Under the pieces are notes generated by a model, which was given only the letters and a program-made list of their open reading frames with translations, had not been told where the DNA came from and did no database searches. Made by a program: the position numbers and the translations under genes. A stretch of 64,000 nt of DNA from Polyangiaceae bacterium (lineage in GTDB: Bacteria; Myxococcota_A; Polyangia; Polyangiales; Polyangiaceae), in contig JAWKRG010000002.1 in the NCBI GenBank assembly GCA_041389725.1, positions 930,001 through 994,000 of the forward strand, in the 5' to 3' direction. Below, piece after piece: positions 42,434 to 50,221 of this stretch. Positions within the stretch are counted from its first letter, which is position 1, and each line of letters begins with the position of its first letter.

Positions 42434-45034
42434 TCAAGTGCTGAATACGAACTTGTCGCCGTCGAGCTTCACGCGAATCTTCGTTCCCTCGGGGTACTTG
42501 GCGGAGAGGATCGATTCGGCGAGGGGATCTTGGAGCTCGCGGAGGATCGCACGGCGGAGGGGACGTGCGCCTAGGGCGGGCTCGTAGCCCAGGTCCACCA
42601 GGCGGTTCTTCGCCGCGTCGTCCACGTCCAAAGTCAATTTCCGATCCTTGAGCATGCGCTCCAACTTGCGCAGTTGAATGTCCGTGATCAGGCGCAAGTG
42701 GTCCTTGGTCAAGGAGCGGAAGACGACGACGTCATCCACGCGATTGAGGAACTCGGGGCGAAAGAAGGCTCGCAGCTCGTCCAGCAGCACATCGCGCAAA
42801 GCTTCCCGGCCTTCTTCGTTGTCGAAGAGCTTGGGGTCGGCTTCGAGAATGCGCTGGGAGCCGATGTTGCTGGTCATGATCACGACGGTGTTCGAGAAGT
42901 CCGCCAAGCGACCGCGCCCATCCGTGAGGCGGCCATCGTCGAGCACCTGCAAGAGCAGGTTGAAGACGTCTTGGTGCGCTTTTTCCACCTCGTCGAAGAG
43001 CAACACGGAGTAGGGGCGACGCCGGACGGCTTCCGTCAGGAACCCACCTTGGTCGCTGTCGGCATAGCCGGGCGGCGCGCCGATCAAGCGCTGCGCCATG
43101 TGGCGCTCCATGAACTCGCTCATGTCGAGGCGCGTGAGCGCCAGCTCGTCGTCGAACAGGAACTGCGCGAGCGCCTTGGCCAGCTCCGTCTTTCCGACGC
43201 CGCTGGGTCCGAGGAACAAGAAGGAGCCAATGGGCTTGCCGGGATCGCGCAGTCCCACCCGACCGCGACGCACGGCGCGCGCGATGGCACCGACGGCGTC
43301 GTCCTGACCCACGACCCGCTGTTCCAGTCGCTCCTCCATCTTCAGCAGCTTGTCGGCTTCGCCCTCGAGCATCTTGGCGACGGGAACGCCCGTCCACACC
43401 GCGAGGCGGGCTGCAACGTCCTCTTCGGTGACTTCGCGAGAGCCTTGCAGGGCTCCCGCGCTGCGCGCCGCGGCTTCGGCAGCGGCATGGCGCTTCTCCA
43501 GATCCGGCAAGGTCACGTGTTCGATCTCGCCGAGCTTGGCGAAGTCCTTCGCTTCCCGCGCGGCTTCTTGCGCAGCTTTGGCGCTGGCTAGTTCGTTGGC
43601 CAAGGCGCGCACCGCGGCCACGGCACCCCGACGGGATTCCATCTTGGCTCGCATCTCGCTCACTTTGGGCTCCAGTTCGCTGGCTTCGGCGGTGAGCTTC
43701 TCGCGGGCAGCGAGGGTCGTGGCATCGGTGGAGTGATCCAAGGAATGCAGTTGCGCCTTGAGGGACTCGAGCCGCCGAATCGCCTCGTCTACGTCCGCCG
43801 GGACACCGTCGGTTTCCACGCGTTTGGCCGCGGCGGTCTCATCCAACAAGTCGATGGCACAGTCAGGCAGGAACTTGTCCTGCACGTAGCGCCTGGCCAG
43901 CCGCACCGACGCGACGATGGCGCTCTCGCTGATTTGCACCTGGTGTCGCTCTTCGTAGCGACTGGCGATACCACGCAGAATCTCGATGGCGCCGTCCACG
44001 CTCGGCTCTTCGAGTGGCAGCTGTGAGAAGTGTCGGAGCACCGTCGGATCCTTGTCGGCGATCTTGCGTAGCCCTTCGGGCGTGGTCGTGGCCAACATGC
44101 GTAGCTCGCCGTAGGCAAGGGGTGACTTCAGTAGATCGCCCACGGCGCTGCCCGTGGGGCCCTGAGCGAACAACTGTTCCACGCCGCGCACTACCAGGAT
44201 GGGCATGGCCGTCGTGGAGTCTCGCAACGAGGAAAGCAGTGTGCGCACGCGCTCGTCGACGTCGCTGCGCAAGCGGGTTCCGGCCACCAAGGCTGCTGCG
44301 TCCAGCTCCAAGAGCCGCACACCGGCCAGGCTGGTCGGAACGTCTCCCTCGGCGATGCGCTGAGCCAAGGCGCCGACGACAGCGCCCTTGCCCACCCCTG
44401 GCTCGCCGACCAAGAGCGGATGACTCTTTTGGCGCCGCTCCAGGATGCTGAGCAGCCGGCGCACCTCGGCGTCGCGACCAATCACGGGGTCGATGCGTCC
44501 TGCTCGCGCGTCTTCGATCAGATCGTGCGTGTAATGGTCGACGGTGGCCGCCTTGGTGGCAGGTCGCCGCTGGGTGCGTGGGACGGACTTGAGCGCAGAC
44601 ATGTGAGGACGCAGCGAGCCAGGGCCGATGCGATGCGCTCCGAGCAGCTCGCCGGCGGGTCCACGGATCTCTTGGGACAACGCGTTGAGCAGGTGATCCA
44701 CTTGGACGCTCGAGGCGTGATCGCGGTCCGACTCGCGCTGCGCCCGCTCGAGCAAGTCGAGCATGGCTGCCGACAAGTACGAAGGCTCCTGTGCCTTTGG
44801 CAGCTCACCCAGGGCGCGCTCGGCACTGGCCTGAAGCTCGACGACGTCTGCGCCTGCAGCGCGCAGCACGGCTCCAACGCCAGCGTCCAACCCAAGACCA
44901 CACACCAGCAGGTGAAGCGGCTGCACCTCCACGTGCTTGCGTTCATCGGCCAGCGCTTGCGCGCCCGCGACGAGTGCCCGGGCGTCGGGCGCGAATCGAT
45001 CCAGGGAAAGCGTCGTGGTCTCGCTGGCAGCCAT
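42434..45034 (-). CDS. ClpA/ClpB-like AAA+ protein with degenerate first ATPase domain
   Basis: An 866-aa protein: ClpN repeats (about 10-145), AAA-1 (about 185-400), a coiled-coil middle domain (about 410-520) and AAA-2 (about 560-770) with a C-terminal small domain. AAA-2 is intact (GPSGVGKTELAKAL, LLFDEVEKAH, GAPPGYADSD). In AAA-1, Walker A reads GEPGVGKG (Lys216), but the Walker B Asp-Glu is Arg283-Gly284 (ILVVRGVEQLF), the pore-loop Tyr of the usual KYRGE is Leu (RLRSDVD), and the Arg-finger pair reads RH. AAA-1 can probably bind but not hydrolyse ATP. It is a disaggregase-type chaperone. Confidence 0.92.
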   Translation of the reverse strand: MAASETTTLSLDRFAPDARALVAGAQALADERKHVEVQPLHLLVCGLGLDAGVGAVLRAAGADVVELQASAERALGELPKAQEPSYLSAAMLDLLERAQRESDRDHASSVQVDHLLNALSQEIRGPAGELLGAHRIGPGSLRPHMSALKSVPRTQRRPATKAATVDHYTHDLIEDARAGRIDPVIGRDAEVRRLLSILERRQKSHPLLVGEPGVGKGAVVGALAQRIAEGDVPTSLAGVRLLELDAAALVAGTRLRSDVDERVRTLLSSLRDSTTAMPILVVRGVEQLFAQGPTGSAVGDLLKSPLAYGELRMLATTTPEGLRKIADKDPTVLRHFSQLPLEEPSVDGAIEILRGIASRYEERHQVQISESAIVASVRLARRYVQDKFLPDCAIDLLDETAAAKRVETDGVPADVDEAIRRLESLKAQLHSLDHSTDATTLAAREKLTAEASELEPKVSEMRAKMESRRGAVAAVRALANELASAKAAQEAAREAKDFAKLGEIEHVTLPDLEKRHAAAEAAARSAGALQGSREVTEEDVAARLAVWTGVPVAKMLEGEADKLLKMEERLEQRVVGQDDAVGAIARAVRRGRVGLRDPGKPIGSFLFLGPSGVGKTELAKALAQFLFDDELALTRLDMSEFMERHMAQRLIGAPPGYADSDQGGFLTEAVRRRPYSVLLFDEVEKAHQDVFNLLLQVLDDGRLTDGRGRLADFSNTVVIMTSNIGSQRILEADPKLFDNEEGREALRDVLLDELRAFFRPEFLNRVDDVVVFRSLTKDHLRLITDIQLRKLERMLKDRKLTLDVDDAAKNRLVDLGYEPALGARPLRRAILRELQDPLAESILSAKYPEGTKIRVKLDGDKFVFST

Positions 45035-45139
45035 GGTCCGAGCACGCTACCTCGGCCCGGAGCGGTGCAGGAGCCTGGCCGGGGGGCTTCCAGCAAGGGG
45101 CTTGGCGCCGCGGTCACAAATGCTTAAAATGGTTGAGGT

Positions 45140-45406
45140 TTGGCCGCGAAGGTCGTGATGTACCGCACCCCATGGTGCCCTTACTGCGTGCGCGCGGAGC
45201 GCTTGCTGCGACGCAAGGGCATCCCTTTCGAGCAGATCGACGTGAGTGGAGACGTGGAGCGCCGGCGCTGGTTGGAGCAGGTATCGGGACAACGCACGGT
45301 ACCCCAGATCTTCATCGACGACGTGTCCGTCGGTGGCTGCGACGAGCTGCACGAGTTGGAGGACAGCGGCAAGCTCGATGAGTTGCTGTTCGGCCAGGCT
45401 CGCTAA
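45140..45406 (+). CDS. glutaredoxin
   Basis: An 88-aa protein: thioredoxin fold with active site TPWCPYC near the N-terminus, then GIPFEQIDVSGD, TVPQIFID with the cis-Pro, and GGCDELHELEDSGKLDELL, the glutathione-binding end. It reduces disulfides and glutathionylated proteins with glutathione in the cytoplasm. The TTG at 45140 keeps the first strand (AAKVVMY) that the family needs, though ATG 45158 has a better ribosome-binding site. Confidence 0.93.
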   Translation: MAAKVVMYRTPWCPYCVRAERLLRRKGIPFEQIDVSGDVERRRWLEQVSGQRTVPQIFIDDVSVGGCDELHELEDSGKLDELLFGQAR

Positions 45407-45454
45407 CGGCGCGAGTCGAGACCGCGTTCGCCTGGACTAGTGTAGGCTCGACCA

Positions 45455-46423
45455 GTGCCGCTGCTGGACGAACTGCCGTACTCCTTGTTGGCTTTCGTCG
45501 CCATTTCCCTGGGCCTGGCTTTCGGCAGCTTCCTGAACGTCGTCATTCATCGCGTGCCTCGGGATCAAAGCGTGGTCAAACCCGGGAGTCGCTGCCCAGA
45601 ATGCGGCAAGCCAATCCGTGGTTTCGACAACATTCCAGTCGTATCGTGGCTATTGCTTGCCGGACGATCCCGCTGCTGCAGGACACGCATATCGCCGCGC
45701 TACCCATTGGTCGAAGCCCTGGGCGGCCTCGCAGGGTTCGCCGTGCTCGAAACGCGAATTCTGACTCTGCCGGGGAATGTATCCGCACTCACGGCCGCGT
45801 TCCTCTTCGCGCTGTATCTGGCGCTCGCCCTCGGCGTGATCGCCGCTGCCTTCATCGACCTGGAGCACATGCTCTTGCCAGACTCGATCACTCTCGGCGG
45901 CGCGCTGCTCGGCCTCGCAACCGCATGGCTGCGGCCAGATATTCCCTTCCTCCACGCGCTGATCGGCGCGGCCGTCGGGTTCGTCATGATTTGGCTGCCC
46001 TTCATCGTGCTCTACCAGGCACTTCGGGGCGGGCCTGGCATGGGACTGGGTGATGCCAAGTTGACCATGCTGGCAGGCGCATGGTTTGGCTGGCATGCGG
46101 CAGCCTTCGTGCTCCTGGCGGGCGCCATCCAAGGCACCGTGGTGGCGCTGGCGGTCATGCTGACGCGGGGCAAGATCGACGAGCCCGAAGCCGTGCGCAG
46201 GGAACGAGAAGAGATGCACGCGGAGCTGGAGGCCGCCGAAGGCGAAGAGCGAGAGAAGTTGCTGGCCGAGTTCCAAGCCGACCCCATCTTCGAGGAACCC
46301 GAAGGGGGACTGGGCCGCGCTCGCATTCCATTTGGACCGTTCCTGGTGCTCGCACTGCTCGAGTATCTGTTCTTCGGTACCCAGATACAGGAAATCGTAT
46401 GGCAGTGGCTGTTCGTGGTCTGA
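45455..46423 (+). CDS. pilD: type 4 prepilin peptidase / N-methyltransferase
   Basis: A 322-aa integral membrane Asp protease from a GTG. The Cys pair CPECGKPI and the RCCRTRIS loop form the zinc/methylase domain. Catalytic Asp residues lie in FIDLEHMLLPD and GMGLGDAKL. It processes type IV pilin and type II pseudopilin leaders and N-methylates the new N-terminus. An insert of about 60 hydrophilic, Glu-rich residues before the last helix (EREEMHAELEAAEGEEREKL) is unusual compared with PilD of about 290 aa. The downstream lipoprotein overlaps its 3' end by 25 bases. Confidence 0.94.
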   Translation: MPLLDELPYSLLAFVAISLGLAFGSFLNVVIHRVPRDQSVVKPGSRCPECGKPIRGFDNIPVVSWLLLAGRSRCCRTRISPRYPLVEALGGLAGFAVLETRILTLPGNVSALTAAFLFALYLALALGVIAAAFIDLEHMLLPDSITLGGALLGLATAWLRPDIPFLHALIGAAVGFVMIWLPFIVLYQALRGGPGMGLGDAKLTMLAGAWFGWHAAAFVLLAGAIQGTVVALAVMLTRGKIDEPEAVRREREEMHAELEAAEGEEREKLLAEFQADPIFEEPEGGLGRARIPFGPFLVLALLEYLFFGTQIQEIVWQWLFVV

Positions 46424-46854
46424 GCTTCAGCTGCCTGGCAGTGGTCCTGATGCTGGCGTGCGGTCGCGACAGAATCGGTCCGCCCCGAGGCGCGCACCTG
46501 GACGGGTGGCCTAGCGACAACGCTGAGTTCCCTCCTCCCCCGGCGCGTGCGGAAGTGGTGAGTACGAATCCAGGCGGCCAGTGCGTGTGGGTCGACGGCT
46601 ACTACCACTGGGAGGCGCGGCGCTGGGAATGGCGCCCAGGTGGCTGGGTGGTACCGCCCGAGGGTTGCTACTACGCCGCGCCGAGCCTGACCTGGACCGA
46701 GGCGCGGGGCCAGGGGGCGCTACTCTACACGCCGCCGCGCTGGTACCCAGACGACACCGCGGGCCTGAGCGACGAAGAGATCCTGGCGCGTTGCACCAAT
46801 CCGTTGCCGTGTTCGCCGCCGGCCAGGCCCTATCGACCCCGCGGGGAGCGCTGA
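46399..46854 (+). CDS. lipoprotein with YxW repeat
   Basis: A 151-aa protein from ATG 46399 with AGGAA upstream. Lipobox LMLAC (Cys21). The mature part has VWVDGYYHWEARRWEWRPGG and a Trp/Tyr-rich core like the YXWGXW/WXXGXW lipoproteins of other proteobacteria. Two or three Cys may pair. It overlaps the prepilin-peptidase gene and so is cotranscribed with it. The role is unknown, possibly cell-envelope related. Confidence 0.75.
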   Translation: MAVAVRGLSFSCLAVVLMLACGRDRIGPPRGAHLDGWPSDNAEFPPPPARAEVVSTNPGGQCVWVDGYYHWEARRWEWRPGGWVVPPEGCYYAAPSLTWTEARGQGALLYTPPRWYPDDTAGLSDEEILARCTNPLPCSPPARPYRPRGER

Positions 46855-46931
46855 CGCCGAAGCACGAGGGCAGCGATAGCTTCGAAAGGCGGCTCCACTA
46901 CTGGCTCCAAACTGAGCTAAGGTCCGCCGTC

Positions 46932-48308
46932 ATGAGCGCCCATATCTTTCGCGAGTACGACATCCGCGGCGTGGCGGATCGGGACCTCACCGACGAGCTG
47001 GTGCACGGCATCGGCGTGGGACTTGCGCGCATGCTCCGCCCTGATGGCAAAGAGGGGATTCAGCCACGCCTCGCGGTCGCACGCGACTGTCGCAAGTCTG
47101 GACCTCGCCTGTTCCAGACACTGCTCAGCGGGCTGGTCGACGGCGGAGCCAACGTCATCGACTTGGGCGTGGGCCCGACGCCGCTGCTCTACTACGGAGT
47201 GCACTGCCTCGACGCCGATGGCGGCATCATGATCACGGGAAGTCACAACCCTGGCGAAGACAACGGGTTCAAGATCATGCGTGGCAAGGCTTCATTCTTC
47301 GGCGAGGACATCCAAAAGCTCCGCGAACGGGTGGAAGCCAAGACGCCGCCTGTGGGTCCGCGTGGTTCGCTGCAAACCGTGCCGATCGAAGACGCCTACC
47401 TCGACAAACTGCGGGACGGGGTAGCGATCAAGGACGATTCGATGAAAGTCGTGCTGGACGCCGGCAATGGCTCCGCGGGCCCGCTTGGCCTGCGCGCTTT
47501 GCGCTACGTGGGCCTCGCGCCCACGCCCCTCTTCTGTGACATGGATGGCTCTTTCCCCAATCACCATCCGGATCCAACCGTGCCCGAGAACCTGGAAGTC
47601 CTGATCGACACCGTCAAGCAGCAGGGGGCACGCGTCGGGATTGCCTTCGACGGCGACGGGGATCGGCTGGGCGTGGTGGATGCGAACGGCGACGTCGTGT
47701 GGGGCGATCGACTGTTGGCGCTGTTCGCGCGCAACGTCCTGCAAGACCACCCCGGTGCTGCAGTAATCGGCGAGGTAAAGTGTTCTCAGAATGCCTTCGA
47801 CGACATCCAGCGTCACGGCGGACGACCGATCATGTGGAAGACCGGCCACTCCTTGATCAAGACCAAGATGAAACAAGAGAAAGCCTTGCTGGCTGGAGAG
47901 ATGAGCGGTCACTTCTTCTTCGCCGACCGCTACTACGGCTTCGACGATGCCATCTACGCGGCGTTGCGACTGCTGGAGATCCTGAGCAACAGCGGGAAGA
48001 CCGTCGGCGAGCTGCTCGCGGATCTGCCCAGTGGCGTGAGCACACCGGAAATCCGGGCGCACTGCCCTGATCACCTCAAGTTCCAGGTCGTGGATCGCGT
48101 ACGGGAGGCGATGCGAGGCAAGGGGCAGCTGTCGGAGATCGATGGCGTCCGTGTCACCTTCGACGACGGCGCCTGGGCCCTGGCCCGGGCGTCCAACACG
48201 GGTCCGGTGATCGTGCTCCGCTTCGAGGCTCCCACTGAAGCCCGGCTGCAAGAGGTGCGTTCCAGCGTGGAAACCGCCGTGCAGACCGCCCTGAGCGACC
48301 TGTCCTGA
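46932..48308 (+). CDS. phosphomannomutase / phosphoglucomutase
   Basis: A 458-aa alpha-D-phosphohexomutase, an AlgC-type enzyme that interconverts mannose-6-P/mannose-1-P or glucose-6-P/glucose-1-P for polysaccharide and LPS precursors. It starts FREYDIRGVAD. The active-site phospho-serine is Ser104 in MITGSHNP, the metal loop is FDGDGDR, and the sugar-binding segment GEMSGHFFF is present. The substrate choice cannot be decided by eye. PrmC follows five bases later. Confidence 0.93.
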   Translation: MSAHIFREYDIRGVADRDLTDELVHGIGVGLARMLRPDGKEGIQPRLAVARDCRKSGPRLFQTLLSGLVDGGANVIDLGVGPTPLLYYGVHCLDADGGIMITGSHNPGEDNGFKIMRGKASFFGEDIQKLRERVEAKTPPVGPRGSLQTVPIEDAYLDKLRDGVAIKDDSMKVVLDAGNGSAGPLGLRALRYVGLAPTPLFCDMDGSFPNHHPDPTVPENLEVLIDTVKQQGARVGIAFDGDGDRLGVVDANGDVVWGDRLLALFARNVLQDHPGAAVIGEVKCSQNAFDDIQRHGGRPIMWKTGHSLIKTKMKQEKALLAGEMSGHFFFADRYYGFDDAIYAALRLLEILSNSGKTVGELLADLPSGVSTPEIRAHCPDHLKFQVVDRVREAMRGKGQLSEIDGVRVTFDDGAWALARASNTGPVIVLRFEAPTEARLQEVRSSVETAVQTALSDLS

Positions 48309-48313
48309 GCCGG

Positions 48314-49207
48314 GTGCAGAGCAGCGTGAGCCAGGAAAACTGGACCGTCGACCGGGTATTGGCCTGGGCCATCCAAGACTTTCAGACTCGAGGCATCGAC
48401 AGCGCCCGGCTGGAGGCGGAGTTGTTGCTCAGCGGTGTGCTGGCTCTCGATCGCATCCAGCTGATCCTGCAGCGCTCTCGCCCCTTGAATGGCGATGAAC
48501 TCTCCCGCTTTCGCGACCACATCAAGCGCCGCCGTCGGGGAGAACCGCTGTTCTACATCCTGGGCAGGCGGGAGTTCTTTGGGCACTCCTTTCGCGTGAC
48601 GGCAGCGGTATTGATTCCACGACCTGACAGCGAGGTGCTGGTGGAGACGGCGCTCGCGCGGACCCAATCGCGAAGCATGTACGGCAACTTGCTCGACTTG
48701 TGCACCGGCTCCGGGTGCATTGCCGTCGCCTTCGCCAAGCAGCGACGCACGTGGCGCGTGCTTGCCACCGATATCTCCGAGGCCGCCCTCGAAGTGGCAC
48801 GCCACAATGTGCTGCGCCTGGGCGTGGTGCACCAAGTGGAACTGCGCGCCGGAGACCTGTTCCGAGCCGTTCCCGCGGGCCGTCGGTTCGATGCCATCGT
48901 GGCCAACCCACCCTACATTCCCGGCGCGGACGTCGAAGCGCTGGACGTCGGCATCCGCGAGTTCGAACCCAAGCTGGCGCTGAGCGGTGGCGATGACGGC
49001 CTCGATGTCTTGCGACGCATCGTGCGAGACGCGCCCAGCTTCCTGCTCCCAAGCGGCTCGCTGAGTCTCGAAATCCAATTCGACCAGGGCGAAGCCGTCA
49101 GCGCGTTGCTGCGCGAAAGCGGCTTCGAAGACGTGCAGGTGCACCGCGACCTGGGCCAACGCGATCGCGTCGTCAGCGGAACGCTGGGCTTCCCCGACGA
49201 GGGCTAG
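48314..49207 (+). CDS. prmC: peptide-release-factor glutamine N5-methyltransferase
   Basis: A 297-aa protein from a GTG. The N-terminal helical domain has the family's DSARLEAELLL. The SAM site is LLDLCTGSGCIAVAF and the signature NPPYIPGADVEAL binds the Gln side chain. The enzyme methylates the GGQ glutamine of RF1/RF2. The stop codon TAG lies within the first CTAG of the repeat that follows, so the gene ends in the element. Confidence 0.95.
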   Translation: MQSSVSQENWTVDRVLAWAIQDFQTRGIDSARLEAELLLSGVLALDRIQLILQRSRPLNGDELSRFRDHIKRRRRGEPLFYILGRREFFGHSFRVTAAVLIPRPDSEVLVETALARTQSRSMYGNLLDLCTGSGCIAVAFAKQRRTWRVLATDISEAALEVARHNVLRLGVVHQVELRAGDLFRAVPAGRRFDAIVANPPYIPGADVEALDVGIREFEPKLALSGGDDGLDVLRRIVRDAPSFLLPSGSLSLEIQFDQGEAVSALLRESGFEDVQVHRDLGQRDRVVSGTLGFPDEG

Positions 49208-49423
49208 TGCTGCGTCCCAGAAGCTGCAATCCAGTATCAAAGCGCCACGTGGACGCAGCACTAGTGGATTCGCGAAGCGAATCCGGGGGGCTTAGAAACC
49301 GGCGGAGCCGGTTTCCGGGGGCAGGATGCCCCCGATGACGCCAGTGCCCGCGCTGCAACGCAGCGCACGGGCGCGAAGCGCCCGCTCAGAATTCGGATTA
49401 CGAATTCTGAGACACGGCACTAG
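49204..49423. repeat. 220-bp CTAG-flanked hairpin-rich repeat, copy 1
   Basis: It starts CTAGTGCTGCGTCCCAG and ends CTGAGACACGGCACTAG, imperfect terminal inverted repeats (10 of 13) bounded by CTAG on both sides. The first 61 bp carry a perfect 14-bp inverted pair (49204-49217 and 49251-49264). The rest is a chain of short stems with GGA or GAA loops, e.g. GGATTCGC-GAA-GCGAATCC (49266-49284) and AAACCGGC-GGA-GCCGGTTT (49296-49314). The prmC stop and the stop of the convergent barrel gene both lie in its terminal CTAGs. It is MITE-like; no transposase is visible. Confidence 0.85.
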
Positions 49424-50070
49424 GGGCCGCCATAGAAGGCGAGACGCATCCCCGCGCTTGCGGACTGCATCTCGAGACTCTGGCTGAACAGCCGCGTGTA
49501 TTCCACGGTGGGGCCGGCCGAAAAATTGCCGAAGCGAAGGGGTTCGTAGAACGCACCGAAACCCACGATGCTGAGCGCACCACCATCGGCCTTGGTTTCG
49601 TCTCCGGCCTTGACCATCACCCCACCGATCCCGAAGCTGCCGTAGAGTCCGAGATCGCGTCCCTGTTCGAAGGCGTAGAAGAGGGGAAACACTTCGACTC
49701 GAGTGATGAAGCCGCCGCCGCCGACGTCGAGGTCCTTGGCACTGTAGCTGAGTCCAGCCGCGCCAACACCAAAGCTGAACCAATCGCGAAAGGCAGCCCC
49801 GAGCCACAAGCTGAACACGCTGCCCAAACCCACGCCCGGGTCGGAAACATAGGCGGGGTTGTTCAGCTTGCCAGCTTCGTTTGGGTAGCCGCGCGCTGAC
49901 ATCGCCGCCAAAGAATAGGAAACGCCAGCGTGGAAGTCGCTGCGACGCTGGTAGCTAGGCTGGTACGCGGCTTCGTCCCCCTGCTCGGGGGTCTCGGCCT
50001 GCGCGGGCGGGGGCAGCGCCGCTACCGCCGCAACCATCGCTAGTACCTGAATCTTCCGCGGCCCAGACAT
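49420..50070 (-). CDS. outer-membrane beta-barrel protein
   Basis: A 216-aa protein with signal peptide (ending AQA, about residue 25), a short charged linker, and about eight amphipathic strands rich in Gly, Tyr and Phe (FSFGVGAAGLSYSA, LGLYGSFGIGGV, RLAFYGGP). It resembles small eight-stranded barrels of the OmpW/OmpA type, without a known ligand. Its stop TAG lies in the last CTAG of the adjoining repeat. It is divergent from the double-headed rSAM gene. Confidence 0.78.
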   Translation of the reverse strand: MSGPRKIQVLAMVAAVAALPPPAQAETPEQGDEAAYQPSYQRRSDFHAGVSYSLAAMSARGYPNEAGKLNNPAYVSDPGVGLGSVFSLWLGAAFRDWFSFGVGAAGLSYSAKDLDVGGGGFITRVEVFPLFYAFEQGRDLGLYGSFGIGGVMVKAGDETKADGGALSIVGFGAFYEPLRFGNFSAGPTVEYTRLFSQSLEMQSASAGMRLAFYGGP

Positions 50071-50221
50071 GGCGCGCGCATTTCACGCGGCATGTGCGGC
50101 AAAGGCAAGGGAAAGTCACAGGCGGCGACGATCCGCCGCCATTGCGGCATTTCACCGGGCTTCCTCAGGTCCGAACGCTGGCGATCCAAGGGGCTTCGCG
50201 CAACACTTTGCGAGCCACTGC

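Noticed and set aside
49204..49423. Repeat as a Rho-independent terminator cluster
   Set aside because: No U-runs, and the second copy lies between divergent gene starts.
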